This document shows positions 7,516 to 15,730 of a stretch of 64,000 nt of DNA, one piece after another. Under the pieces are notes generated by a model that saw nothing but the letters and a program-made list of their open reading frames with translations, was not told where the DNA came from and made no database searches. Location: NCBI GenBank assembly GCA_019115845.1, contig DXCU01000030.1:17307-81306 (forward strand), given 5' to 3'. A program made the translations under genes and the position numbers. The stretch's first letter is position 1; each line of letters starts with the position of its first letter. The stretch is from Candidatus Rubneribacter avistercoris. Its GTDB lineage: Bacteria > Actinomycetota > Coriobacteriia > Coriobacteriales > Eggerthellaceae.

Positions 7516-9153
7516 CACGTACTCTGGGAAAGTTAGGTATGTTGGAGCAGGAAGTCGACCGTCAGGGGCGTGTTGAGCGCCGAGAAGAGCCGCTCCTGCT
7601 TCGACCTGAGGTTGCAGCACACCCACCTGCCCCCGACCTTGTTGGCCTTGACCATCCGGGCCTCCAGCAGGCAGTCGTCCACCGACTTGCCCCTGACCGC
7701 CTTGCAGGCGTCGGCGAGCTCGCGGTGCACGAGCGCGGTGACGAGCGCGACGAACGCCAGCCCCTGCGCCTTGCAGTAGTCCTGCGCCCCCGGCGACGTG
7801 AAGCCGGCGCCGTTCTTCAGCCAGCCGAAGAAGGCCTCCACCGACCATCTGCGCTTGTACGCCTCGTAGACCTCCTGCGCCGACATGTCCTCCCGGCTGG
7901 TCTGCAGCACGATCACGCCCATCAGGTCCTTGGCCTCCTCGAACCCCTCGGCCGTGTAGCCCTCGGCGCCCTGCCCGAGCTTCGCCAGGTAGCCCGCCTG
8001 CTCCATGGCCTGCTTGTTCAGGTCGCGGAACAGCACGACGCGCGCGCCGCGGCGGCGGGCGTCGCGGTACTCGACGGCCGACGCCCTCCCGCCGCGCCTG
8101 TAGACGAACCGCCCGTCCACCTCCGGGTCGGCCACGGCCTCCCTGCAGGCGAGCAGCCGCTTGTGCAGCGGGATTATGTAGGAGCAGCCGTTCGAGGTGA
8201 ACGCCTCCACGTTGCCCTTGCTGTAGAAGCCCGCGTCGGCGACGAACATCTTGCCCGTCAGCTCGGCCCGCGTGAGCAGGTCGCGCACGCTGGCCTTGTC
8301 CAGCGCCGCCCCCTCGTACATGCGCGACAGCATCGGCCGGCCCGTCCCGACGTCGTAGGCCATGAGCAGGTTGACCTGGTCGGACCCGAGCCTGCCCCGC
8401 CTGCAGCCGGGCTCCGCCAGGTCGTTCAGGCGAGACGACGACGGCATCGCGTGCCCGTCCACGGCGACCTCCGGCCCCGCCGACGCGCACAGCGCCGCCT
8501 CGAACGACATGACCGGGCCCTGCCTGCGCCCGAGCGCGTCGAGCAGGGTCGCGAGGGCGTCCGGCCCCATCTTCAGCGACGGGAAGCGCAGCGACAGCGC
8601 CGACATGGCGAAGTGCCTGCCGGCGTCCTTGGCCGGCTGCATGCCGTTCACGCAGTTCACGACGGCCAGCGCGTAGACCTGGGCGGCGTCGCGCGGGTCG
8701 AAGTGCTCCCTGAGCATGGCGAGCACGCCGGCGGAGTTCGCCAGCGCCACCGCGTACTGGCCGAACTCGAGCGTGGTGACCTCGCCCTCGCGCGCCCTCG
8801 CGCCGTTGGGGACGAACCCGTCCTCGTCGGTGATCGAGCCTATGCAGCGCCCCATCTCGGTCTTGCGCCTGCCGCCGCGCGCGACGGAGCGGTACTCGTA
8901 GACGTAGTAGCGCCCGCCTATCGCCTTGACCATCGTGCCCCTCGGCTTCATCGACCTGATCCGCTCGGGGACGGAGTACTTGCCCATGGGTGCCTCCCTC
9001 AACATACCTAATGCATACCTAATTCTAGCATACGGGGACCCGCGCCGGCGCGTCGCCGGAAACCAGCCGCCGCCTGGCGCTGCATGCCGGCGGGCGGCAT
9101 GATGGGAGATGCCCGGAAGCGCCGTTTCTACCTAACTTTCCCAGAGTACGTGT
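7516..9153. mobile_element. complete insertion sequence, 1638 bp, 24-bp perfect ends
   Basis: The ends are perfect 24-bp inverted repeats (7516-7539 and 9130-9153; outer bases CACGTACTCTGGG). Direct duplications TTTAAC flank them at 7510-7515 and 9154-9159. One transposase fills the element. The perfect ends and target duplication suggest a recent insertion. The 6-bp duplication and transposase type fit the IS4 superfamily (IS1634-like); the family is not proven by eye. Confidence 0.95.
7533..8987 (-). CDS. DDE transposase, IS4-superfamily (IS1634-like)
   Basis: 484 aa. The opening KAIGGRYYVYEYRSVARGG and GRCIGSITDEDGFVPN match the beta-rich N-terminus of IS1634-type transposases. Candidate catalytic residues are Asp in VAVDGHAMPSS, Asp in MFVADAGFYSKGNV, and Glu in YKRRWSVEAFFGWLKNG (a YREK-like region). 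The ATG at 8987 follows GAGGGAGG; an upstream ATG at 9005 lies before that ribosome site. The stop codon falls inside the left terminal repeat. GC is high, unlike the AT-rich ATPase it interrupts, so element and target have different histories. Confidence 0.93.
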   Translation of the reverse strand: MGKYSVPERIRSMKPRGTMVKAIGGRYYVYEYRSVARGGRRKTEMGRCIGSITDEDGFVPNGARAREGEVTTLEFGQYAVALANSAGVLAMLREHFDPRDAAQVYALAVVNCVNGMQPAKDAGRHFAMSALSLRFPSLKMGPDALATLLDALGRRQGPVMSFEAALCASAGPEVAVDGHAMPSSSRLNDLAEPGCRRGRLGSDQVNLLMAYDVGTGRPMLSRMYEGAALDKASVRDLLTRAELTGKMFVADAGFYSKGNVEAFTSNGCSYIIPLHKRLLACREAVADPEVDGRFVYRRGGRASAVEYRDARRRGARVVLFRDLNKQAMEQAGYLAKLGQGAEGYTAEGFEEAKDLMGVIVLQTSREDMSAQEVYEAYKRRWSVEAFFGWLKNGAGFTSPGAQDYCKAQGLAFVALVTALVHRELADACKAVRGKSVDDCLLEARMVKANKVGGRWVCCNLRSKQERLFSALNTPLTVDFLLQHT

Positions 9154-9180
9154 TTAACATAGCGTCACGCTCCCGAAATA

Positions 9181-9262
9181 TGTCACTTTCAGAGAAGATA
9201 TTTTAGACCATTTTGTCACTTTCAGAGAAAGATTTCCCTATCTTTTTGCCACTTTCAGAGAA
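9181..9262. repeat. direct repeat array B, three units, 33-bp period
   Basis: TGTCACTTTCAGAGAA at 9181, 9214 and (as TGCCACTTTCAGAGAA) 9247, exactly 33 bp apart. The array lies just upstream of the displaced start codon (9161) of the broken ATPase, as array A lies upstream of the intact ATPase. Multi-site operator or recombination sites are both possible. Confidence 0.9.
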
Positions 9263-9314
9263 ACGATGCTGCGGTAATTAGCCTAAAAGTAGGATAATCT
9301 AAATTGTAACAATA
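9250..9314. repeat. left copy of a ~65-bp imperfect direct repeat
   Basis: Matches 11052-11116 along its length (roughly three quarters identical). It includes a CTTTCAGAGAA unit, a GATAAT -10-like box (9293-9298) and CTAAATTGTAACAAT, a decayed version of the type-1 palindrome. The pair brackets the intact ATPase. Confidence 0.7.
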
Positions 9315-9396
9315 GGATGACAGAAGGCGGAGGTGCTATCATCAGTCACCCGTCCCTTGTTGTCAGCCACCCCTCTCCGCACTCTTCTGGCAATGG

Positions 9397-10743
9397 CTAA
9401 AGGGCGTGAACCATGTAAAGCGGAAGATAGGTGCGGTCTCCTTCGTGGCGCAATTGCCCAGGATGCACCACGTATTCGTCACCGATGCGGCTTCCGTACT
9501 TCTTCTTAAACTTGTCAAGCGACGTGGTGGTGTAACGTTTTGTGGACTTCGTTTCTATGGGAACTATCTTGGCGTGGGGGTTTCCGGCGCTCGTAAGGAA
9601 GTCAATCTCCATACGGTCATCAGGATTGCTGCTGTGTCGCGAATAGAACCACAGTTTGCGTCCTTGGGCTTTAAGCGACTGGGCAACAGCGTTCTCAACC
9701 AACATCCCCTCGTTTATCTGGAGTTTCCCCAAAAGTACATCCCGGTAGAGGTTCTCTGCTTCCTTGCTTTCGCCGCCAAAGGCATGGGTCGCCAAAAGCC
9801 CTGTATCGGCCATATAGCACTTGAGCGTGGGCCGATCCTCATATAAGGACAGTCCCACGTGGGGGTCGGTCGTGTTGTAGCAGATGTTTGCGATACGCGC
9901 ATCGGACAACCAGAAAAACGCTTCTTCGTAGGTGCGCATACGGGCATCGCTTTGGAGTGCGCTCAGTCTGAATTTCTTTTCGTGCTTGGAAAGTTGGGAG
10001 GGTATTTCGTCGAATACGGATGTAACCTTGTATTCGTACCCTCCTGCAAAACGTGCGATGTCATTGCGATACAAGGTGAGAATCTTTGCCTTTTCAGCTT
10101 CGGCGTTGGTGAAGCTGCGATTTTTAGCGTATTCTGCTACTGGGGCTGGCATGCCTCCCACCAGCAGATATTCACGAAATAGTCGCGAGGCTTTCTTGTG
10201 AAGGGCATCGGGGAGCGGCTGCATCCTCTCGCGTGCGTTACGAATCAGCTCGGCGAGGGGGGCTTCTTCGAGGGCCCAGAGAAACTCCTCGAAATCAAAC
10301 GGAGCCAGTTCGAGCGGAACTTCCTCGGATGGAATGAGGATGTCTTTCGTATTCATTTTGATAGATACGAGAGATCCTGTTTCTATGAAGTCGAAGCGGC
10401 CATCTTCTACGAAGTATTTCACCAAGCCGCGCGCGCGGGGGAAGAACTGGATTTCGTCGAGAACGATGAGGCTCTGCCGTTCATAGAGCGGAACTCCGTA
10501 TATGCCGGACAAATAGGCGAAAAGTGAATCAAGGTCATCGGCAAGGTCGTCAAACAGGGCCTTGACGTCGTTAGAGGCTCGGTAGAAGTCGATGAACAGG
10601 CAGGAGCGATATTCCTTGCGACCAAATTCCTGTGCAAGCGTACTTTTCCCGACACGTCGTGCTCCTTCGATGAGGAGAGCTGTCCGCCCTTGGTCGCGCT
10701 CTTTCCATGCAAGCAGTTGGTCATATGCTTTTCTTTTAAGCAA
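9397..10743 (-). CDS. DUF4143 AAA ATPase with PD-(D/E)xK-like C-terminus
   Basis: 448 aa. Walker A GARRVGKST, Walker B LIVLDEIQ, the family motif REYLLVGGMPAPV, and a nuclease-like tail with MEIDFLTSAG then IVPIETKSTK. The frame extends to an ATG at 10770, but TTG at 10743 follows AAGGAGGT by five bases and gives MLKRKAYDQLLAWKE, which aligns with the reconstructed start of the broken neighbour. Such ATPases are common orphans in gut anaerobes; their function is not established. A perfect palindrome (10769-10786) and array A lie upstream, suggesting tight self-control. Confidence 0.85.
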   Translation of the reverse strand: MLKRKAYDQLLAWKERDQGRTALLIEGARRVGKSTLAQEFGRKEYRSCLFIDFYRASNDVKALFDDLADDLDSLFAYLSGIYGVPLYERQSLIVLDEIQFFPRARGLVKYFVEDGRFDFIETGSLVSIKMNTKDILIPSEEVPLELAPFDFEEFLWALEEAPLAELIRNARERMQPLPDALHKKASRLFREYLLVGGMPAPVAEYAKNRSFTNAEAEKAKILTLYRNDIARFAGGYEYKVTSVFDEIPSQLSKHEKKFRLSALQSDARMRTYEEAFFWLSDARIANICYNTTDPHVGLSLYEDRPTLKCYMADTGLLATHAFGGESKEAENLYRDVLLGKLQINEGMLVENAVAQSLKAQGRKLWFYSRHSSNPDDRMEIDFLTSAGNPHAKIVPIETKSTKRYTTTSLDKFKKKYGSRIGDEYVVHPGQLRHEGDRTYLPLYMVHAL

Positions 10744-10768
10744 CGATACCTCCTTGAACTGCGTATAC

Positions 10769-10786
10769 ATAGTTTTATAAAACTAT
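10769..10786 (-). promoter_or_regulatory. perfect 18-bp palindrome over the ATPase promoter
   Basis: ATAGTTTTATAAAACTAT is self-complementary. Read on the minus strand it contains a TATAAA box about 25 bp before the ribosome site of the ATPase, so it probably overlaps its -10 and could be an operator. Confidence 0.6.
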
Positions 10787-10799
10787 TTTTATCGTGAAA

Positions 10800-10885
10800 T
10801 GCACGACTAGCACGTGAAAAATATACCACATATGCACGACTAGCACGTGAGACACACCCCCATTTTGCACGACGAGCGCATGAAA
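10800..10885. repeat. direct repeat array A, three units, 33-bp period
   Basis: TGCACGACTAGCACGTGAAA at 10800, a one-base variant at 10833 and a decayed unit at 10866. The intervening 13 bp are not conserved. It lies upstream of the ATPase at 9397-10743 and mirrors the pair at 6122-6174. Confidence 0.9.
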
Positions 10886-10920
10886 TGGAGATAGAGTGGG
10901 TTGGCGAGCCTTGTTTGGAT

Positions 10921-11004
10921 GGTGACGATGGTGACGCAGGATGGTGACGCAGCACGGTGACGCAGGACGGGGATAATGTCATATCTGGATGTGATCTTAT
11001 CCCC
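10921..11004. repeat. 13-bp tandem repeat followed by a 36-bp imperfect palindrome
   Basis: GGTGACGCAGGAT-type units run at 10930, 10943 and 10956 (a shorter relative at 10921). Right after them GGGGATAA (10969-10976) pairs with TTATCCCC (10997-11004), with 13 of 16 positions per arm matching. No gene is seen between 10744 and 11261; the rest of that ~520 bp holds arrays A and B, promoter C and a leader. Confidence 0.75.
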
Positions 11005-11031
11005 GGTGGCCTGTTGCCCTCCACAAAATAC

Positions 11032-11064
11032 GTCACTTTCAGAGAAACGGTCGCTTTCAGAGAA
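11032..11064. repeat. direct repeat B, two units, 18-bp spacing
   Basis: GTCACTTTCAGAGAA at 11032-11046 and GTCGCTTTCAGAGAA at 11050-11064. The second unit begins the right copy (11052-11116) of the ~65-bp repeat that brackets the intact ATPase. Confidence 0.85.
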
Positions 11065-11091
11065 GCGATGCCGCTGTGCTTATCCTGAAAA

Positions 11092-11128
11092 TAGAATAAC
11101 CTAAATTGTCGCAATGTATTGCGACAAT
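11092..11128 (+). promoter_or_regulatory. -10 element with palindromic operator, type 1 (site C)
   Basis: TAGAAT at 11092-11097, then a perfect palindrome with 10-bp arms, ATTGTCGCAA (11105-11114) and TTGCGACAAT (11119-11128). This is the same arrangement as site B: -10 box, about 7 bp, then the operator over the start point. It precedes oxidoreductase operon 1. Confidence 0.82.
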
Positions 11129-11261
11129 GTGACAATGCGCGTACACTGAGGACAGAAGCGAGGGGTGGCCAACCTTGCGCATGGGCGTGGATGTTCATGC
11201 ATGCGTCTGCGTCTTACGGGGGAGAATGCAGAGGGCGTTCTTCATGTTCTTAGGAGGAGGA

Positions 11262-13814
11262 ATGTCGGAGTTGAAAGTCCCCGAACGGGGAATCTCTCGC
11301 AGAAGCTTTCTCAAAACGACGGCCGCCGTGGCCGGAGCCGCCGCAGTGGGCGGATCCGCGGCTCCAACGATGACCGCGCTTGCCGCCGACGAGCAGAAGG
11401 GACAGCCGTCCGAAGAAGAAGTGGTATGCGTATGCGGCTGCAACTGCCAGGGGACGTGCTCGCTTGTCGCGACGGTGCGCGAAGGCAAAATGGTCAACAT
11501 ACGCTCGAACGAGAACATACCGTATCCGGCGTACGAGCGCATCTGCAACCGTGGTTTCAGCCATGCGAACCGTCTGTACGATTTCAACCGCGTGAAGTAT
11601 CCGCTGAAGCGCGCGACGTGGAGCATCGAGGATCCGCACGTCGAGAACCGCGGCAACGACGAGTGGGAGCGCCTGTCGTGGGACGATGCCGCCAAGCTCG
11701 TCGCTGACACGCTGAACTACAACACCGAGAATTACGGGCCCCGGTCCAATCTGTTCCTGTGCTCGGCGGGCAACTCCTTCGGTGTGTACGGAGGGTCGTT
11801 CACGGGCAACAGCTTCGCCAACGTGAACGGCTACACAACGCTCGACGTGTGCTTGGACTACGGCGACCTGCACGGCATTGGCCAGGTGACCGGCGGTGGC
11901 TGGGATTTCAATCAGCGCAACATGTCGGGCGACTATCGCTTTGCCAAGACGCTGTTCATCTGGGACACCAATCCGCCGAACTCCCAACCCCACAACTGGC
12001 ACTTCTGCATGGAGGCCAAGGACGCCGGTGCGAACCTGGTGGTCATCGATCCCACCTACACCATTGCGGCCGCTCAAGCGACCAAGTGGGTGCCCATCAA
12101 GCCGGGCACCGATCCGGCGCTGGGCATAGCCATCCTGAACGCGATCATCGAAAACGAATGGTTCGACCTTGACTTCTTGCGCGACAAGACGTGCGCGCCT
12201 TTGCTGGTGAGGGAGGACAACGGGCACTTCCTGCGCTCCACCGACTTCGGCGAGAACGGCCCCGAGGAGCTGCCCGAGTACCCGTTCTCCGGCATGCTGC
12301 TCCTTCAGTCCTCGAAGGCGAACAAGGTGCCCACGGTCGAGGCCACCGCGCACTACGTGGTGTGGGACGCCGATTCCAACACCTCCTGCGGCATCAACGA
12401 GACGGCGAATCCCGCTCTCGAGGGGCGCTACGAGGTGAACGGCGTGAAGGTGACCACCGCCTGGACGCTGCTCAAAGAGCATCTGGCCGAATGCACGCCC
12501 GAATGGGCCGAGAAGATCACCGAGGTTCCGGCCGACACCATCGTGGAACTGGCGCGCATGTACTCGCAGGACACCCCTTCGACCATCTACGCCGGTTACC
12601 ATCTTTACGACAATTGCGAGGTCATGGGCATGACGTGGGCCACCATGGCGGCGCTCACCGGCAACATCGGCAAGAAGGGCGCCTCCATCGGGCATCTCGG
12701 CAAAGACAAGCCCTACCTGAATCGCTCGCCAGATCTGTTCCCCAACGGCTTGAAAGGTCTTGCGAACGACATTCCGTGGCTTGCCTTGAGCGAGATATTG
12801 GAGACGGGCCAGTACATGGGCAAGGAGTTCCCCGTCCGCCTGCTGTACAACGTTGGGGCGAACCCGGTGGGCAGCTACGCCGCCCAGAGGCGGATCATTG
12901 AGGAGATGCTTCCTAAAATCAACTGCATTGTCACGAACGACCTCGAGTTCTCCGACACCGTGCACTACAGCGACATAGTGCTGCCGTGCACCCACTACTT
13001 CGAGTACGAGTGGATTCAGGGCGCCTCGCACGTGCCGTTCATCAACCATGCGAACAAGGTTGTGGAGCCTATCGGGGAGGCCAAGGAGGACGTCGACATC
13101 TTCCGCGAGATCTCGAAATATCTTGACAACGAGGCGTGCACCAAGTTCTACTCCAAGACGAACGAGGAGATGATGCGCGTCATCGTGGACACGGCGGCTG
13201 GCGAGAAGCTGGGCATCAGCCTGGACAACCTGCGCAAGGAGGGCGTCATCGCCGACCGCGAGGAGAACTGGATTCACTGGGAAGACCAGCGGTTCCCCAC
13301 GCTTTCGGGTCGCTTGGAGTTCTACGTGGAGAATCCCGGCGCGCGCATCAACATAGGCAAGCCCATCGACAAGGAGTTCTATCACCTGCCCACCTACCAT
13401 ACGCCGGACGAGGCGCACGACGAGAGCGAGGAGCACAAGAAGTACCCGCTGTACCACTACTGCGAGCGCACGCGCTGGCACATGCATACCCAGTTCAACT
13501 ACGCGCCCATCCTGCGCGAGTTGGATCCGGAGCCGTATCTGCGCATGAACCCCGTCGACGCCGAGAGCCGCGGCATCGCGGAAGGCGACTACGTGGAGGC
13601 CTACAACGACCGCGGGCACTGCGTGTGCAAGGCGAAGTTCGACATGGGCGTGCGGCCCGGCATGGTGTCGTCGCCTAAGGGCTGGCCGCGCGAGCTGTAC
13701 GTGGCGGGCAGCTATCAGGAGCTGACGAACGACCATCTGAACACCATGCATCAGAACACCTCGTTCGACGACACGCTCGTCGAGGTGCGCAAGTACGAGG
13801 GAGAGGTGGAGTGA
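11262..13814 (+). CDS. DMSO-reductase-family molybdopterin oxidoreductase, catalytic subunit (operon 1)
   Basis: 850 aa. A Tat signal opens the protein (SRRSFLK at residues 12-18, then a hydrophobic stretch), so it is exported folded. A [4Fe-4S] site is C58-x3-C62-x3-C66-x28-C95. The body has the bis-MGD layout, with segments such as FIWDTNPPNSQPHNWHF and VIDPTYTIAAAQATKWVPI. The ATG at 11262 follows TAGGAGGAGG. It forms an operon with a four-cluster Fe-S subunit and an NrfD anchor, the usual terminal-reductase arrangement. In this bacterial family such enzymes reduce S- or N-oxides or remove catechol hydroxyls; the substrate cannot be told. The palindrome at 11105 suggests regulated expression. 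Confidence 0.93.
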   Translation: MSELKVPERGISRRSFLKTTAAVAGAAAVGGSAAPTMTALAADEQKGQPSEEEVVCVCGCNCQGTCSLVATVREGKMVNIRSNENIPYPAYERICNRGFSHANRLYDFNRVKYPLKRATWSIEDPHVENRGNDEWERLSWDDAAKLVADTLNYNTENYGPRSNLFLCSAGNSFGVYGGSFTGNSFANVNGYTTLDVCLDYGDLHGIGQVTGGGWDFNQRNMSGDYRFAKTLFIWDTNPPNSQPHNWHFCMEAKDAGANLVVIDPTYTIAAAQATKWVPIKPGTDPALGIAILNAIIENEWFDLDFLRDKTCAPLLVREDNGHFLRSTDFGENGPEELPEYPFSGMLLLQSSKANKVPTVEATAHYVVWDADSNTSCGINETANPALEGRYEVNGVKVTTAWTLLKEHLAECTPEWAEKITEVPADTIVELARMYSQDTPSTIYAGYHLYDNCEVMGMTWATMAALTGNIGKKGASIGHLGKDKPYLNRSPDLFPNGLKGLANDIPWLALSEILETGQYMGKEFPVRLLYNVGANPVGSYAAQRRIIEEMLPKINCIVTNDLEFSDTVHYSDIVLPCTHYFEYEWIQGASHVPFINHANKVVEPIGEAKEDVDIFREISKYLDNEACTKFYSKTNEEMMRVIVDTAAGEKLGISLDNLRKEGVIADREENWIHWEDQRFPTLSGRLEFYVENPGARINIGKPIDKEFYHLPTYHTPDEAHDESEEHKKYPLYHYCERTRWHMHTQFNYAPILRELDPEPYLRMNPVDAESRGIAEGDYVEAYNDRGHCVCKAKFDMGVRPGMVSSPKGWPRELYVAGSYQELTNDHLNTMHQNTSFDDTLVEVRKYEGEVE

Positions 13815-14446
13815 TGACCCATTACGGAATGGTGATCGACACCAAGAAATGCATCGGCTGTCACGTGTGCGCCATGGCGTGCAAAGTGGAGAACAACCTG
13901 CCCAACGACGTGTGGTGGAACCGTATCCTCACCGACAACGGCGGCGGCGTGGGTTTTGACATGGTGGGCGGAAGCTACCCCGACAACCTCCAGCTCGGCT
14001 TCATCGCCATGGGCTGCCAGCACTGCGAGAACCCCGCCTGCGTGAAGGTGTGCCCGGTGGGGGCCACCTACCGCGACCCCGAGACGGGCGTGGTGCGCCA
14101 GGACTACGACAAGTGCATCGGCTGCCGCATGTGCATGTCGGCGTGCCCGTACACCGGCGTGCGCTCGTTCAACTGGGAGGAGCCGAAGTACCACATGGAT
14201 TACGCCGTGGGCGGCAAGGACGTCCCCGTGCATCAGAAGCACGTGGTGGAGAAGTGCACGTTCTGCTACCACCGTATCTCGAAGGGCGAGGAGCCGGCGT
14301 GCATGCATCTGTGCGTGGGTCGCGCGCGTTATTGGGGCGATCTGGACGATCCTGACTCCGAGGTGTCCCAACTCATTCGCGACCGCGAGTACAAGCAGCT
14401 GCTTGAAGACCGCGACACGAAGCCGTCTGTCTATTACCTCGTCTGA
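13814..14446 (+). CDS. four-[4Fe-4S] ferredoxin subunit, DmsB-like (operon 1)
   Basis: 210 aa with four Cys clusters in order: CIGCHVCAMACK, CQHCENPACVKVCP, CIGCRMCMSACP, and CTFCYHRISKGEEPACMHLC. This is the DmsB/NrfC/PsrB layout that wires electrons from the membrane subunit to the catalytic subunit. Its ATG overlaps the catalytic gene's TGA by one base, so the two are translationally coupled. It has no signal peptide, as expected if it is exported with the Tat-bearing partner. Confidence 0.95.
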   Translation: MTHYGMVIDTKKCIGCHVCAMACKVENNLPNDVWWNRILTDNGGGVGFDMVGGSYPDNLQLGFIAMGCQHCENPACVKVCPVGATYRDPETGVVRQDYDKCIGCRMCMSACPYTGVRSFNWEEPKYHMDYAVGGKDVPVHQKHVVEKCTFCYHRISKGEEPACMHLCVGRARYWGDLDDPDSEVSQLIRDREYKQLLEDRDTKPSVYYLV

Positions 14447-14465
14447 GCGGAAGGGGAGAATTGCT

Positions 14466-15671
14466 ATGAGCGAGACAACTAACACTCCCGCCGTCAAGGG
14501 CGGGAAGGGCCTGACTATTGCCATTGCGGTGGCGGCCGTGGTGACGGTGGCGGGCATCGCCCTTTGGGGGATGCAGCTTTCCGGCGGCATGGTGCAGACC
14601 GGCATGCGCAACCTGGACTCGTGGGGGCTCTACATCACGATGTTCATGTTCTTCGTGGGGCTTTCGGCCGGCGGCCTCATCATCAGCTCGGTGCCCAAGG
14701 CCTTCGGCATGGAGGGCTTCGGAGGAATCTCCAAGGTGGCCGTGTGGACGAGCATCTGCTGCACGGTGCTCGCCATCGGGTTCGTGGTGGTGGACCTGGG
14801 CCAGCCCTTCCGGATGTGGGAGCTGTTCGCCTACTCCAACTTGAGCAGCCCGCTCATGTGGGACATCATCGTGCTGGCGACCTACCTTATCTTGTCGGTC
14901 GTGTATCTGTGGGCGCAGCTGCGCGCGGAGGCGGGCAGGGTGTCGGCTGCGGCGTTGCGCGTGGTGAGCGTGGTAGCGCTCGTGTGCGCGGTGCTCGTGC
15001 ACAGCGTGACGGCGTGGATCTTCGGGTTGCAGCAGGCCCATGAGTTTTGGCACACCGCCCTTTTGGGTCCGTGGTTCGTGAGCTCGGCGCTCGTGTGCGG
15101 CACGGCGCTCGTGCTCGTGGTGGTGATCGCGCTGCGGCGCGCGGGGTACCTGGAGCTGGAGCAGCGCTATGTGACGCGTCTGGCCAAGATGCTCGGCGCG
15201 TTCGTGCTCGTGGACCTGTACTTCTTCGGCTGCGACCTTCTGACGAGCGCATTCCCTGAAGGAAGCGGTGCGGAAGTGGTGGCTATGCTTACCACCGGCT
15301 CGCTTGCACCCTTCTTCTGGGCGGAGATCGTTGGGTGCGCGCTCGCGGCGGTCGTCTGCTTCGTTCCGTCGCTTCGCACGAACCCCCTTATTGTGGTGGC
15401 AAGCTTGCTTGCTATCGCGGGGATCTTCTGCAAGCGCGTGCAGCTTCTGGTGGGTGGCTTCCAAATCCCCAACGTTGACTATGCGTTTCAGACTAACGCC
15501 CTGACAGTTACAAACTGGGAGGGCGGCTTTGAGGCGGCCTACCAGGGCATGGTGTATTGGCCAACCGCCCTTGAGCTCGGCGTGGCGCTGGGTATTTTGG
15601 GTCTGGGCGCGCTCATGTTGTGCGTCGGCCTGAAGTTCCTGCCGCTTAAACAGGCTGAAAACGTGCACTAG
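14466..15671 (+). CDS. NrfD-type membrane anchor (operon 1)
   Basis: 401 aa with about ten hydrophobic segments. NrfD-family features include SWGLYITMFMFFVGLSAGGL near residue 60 and HSVTAWIFGLQQ. This subunit would oxidise menaquinol and pass electrons to the ferredoxin subunit. The ATG follows GAAGGGGAG, 19 bp after the ferredoxin stop. A terminator hairpin follows at 15690. The closely similar gene at 25794 does the same job in operon 2. Confidence 0.93.
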   Translation: MSETTNTPAVKGGKGLTIAIAVAAVVTVAGIALWGMQLSGGMVQTGMRNLDSWGLYITMFMFFVGLSAGGLIISSVPKAFGMEGFGGISKVAVWTSICCTVLAIGFVVVDLGQPFRMWELFAYSNLSSPLMWDIIVLATYLILSVVYLWAQLRAEAGRVSAAALRVVSVVALVCAVLVHSVTAWIFGLQQAHEFWHTALLGPWFVSSALVCGTALVLVVVIALRRAGYLELEQRYVTRLAKMLGAFVLVDLYFFGCDLLTSAFPEGSGAEVVAMLTTGSLAPFFWAEIVGCALAAVVCFVPSLRTNPLIVVASLLAIAGIFCKRVQLLVGGFQIPNVDYAFQTNALTVTNWEGGFEAAYQGMVYWPTALELGVALGILGLGALMLCVGLKFLPLKQAENVH

Positions 15672-15689
15672 CGTGCGAGAGTAAGAGAG

Positions 15690-15719
15690 GCGGGCCGGGT
15701 GCTGCACCCGGCCCGCTTT
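15690..15719 (+). terminator. hairpin after the NrfD gene (terminator or attenuator)
   Basis: Perfect 12-bp GC stem (15690-15701 with 15705-15716), 3-nt loop, then TTT only. The short U-tract suggests partial termination, so the next two genes may get reduced read-through. Confidence 0.7.
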
Positions 15720-15730
15720 GGGGAGGCCCC

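Noticed and set aside
7539..9011. 490-codon plus-strand frame inside the IS
   Set aside because: Exact mirror of the transposase frame; no second IS protein motif seen.
9181..10885. Arrays A and B as CRISPR remnants
   Set aside because: Only two or three units each, 16-20-bp repeats with ~13-bp gaps, no cas genes; the gaps are too short for spacers.
11250..13751. 833-codon minus-strand frame opposite the operon-1 catalytic gene
   Set aside because: Antisense shadow of a well-supported bis-MGD gene, with biased composition.
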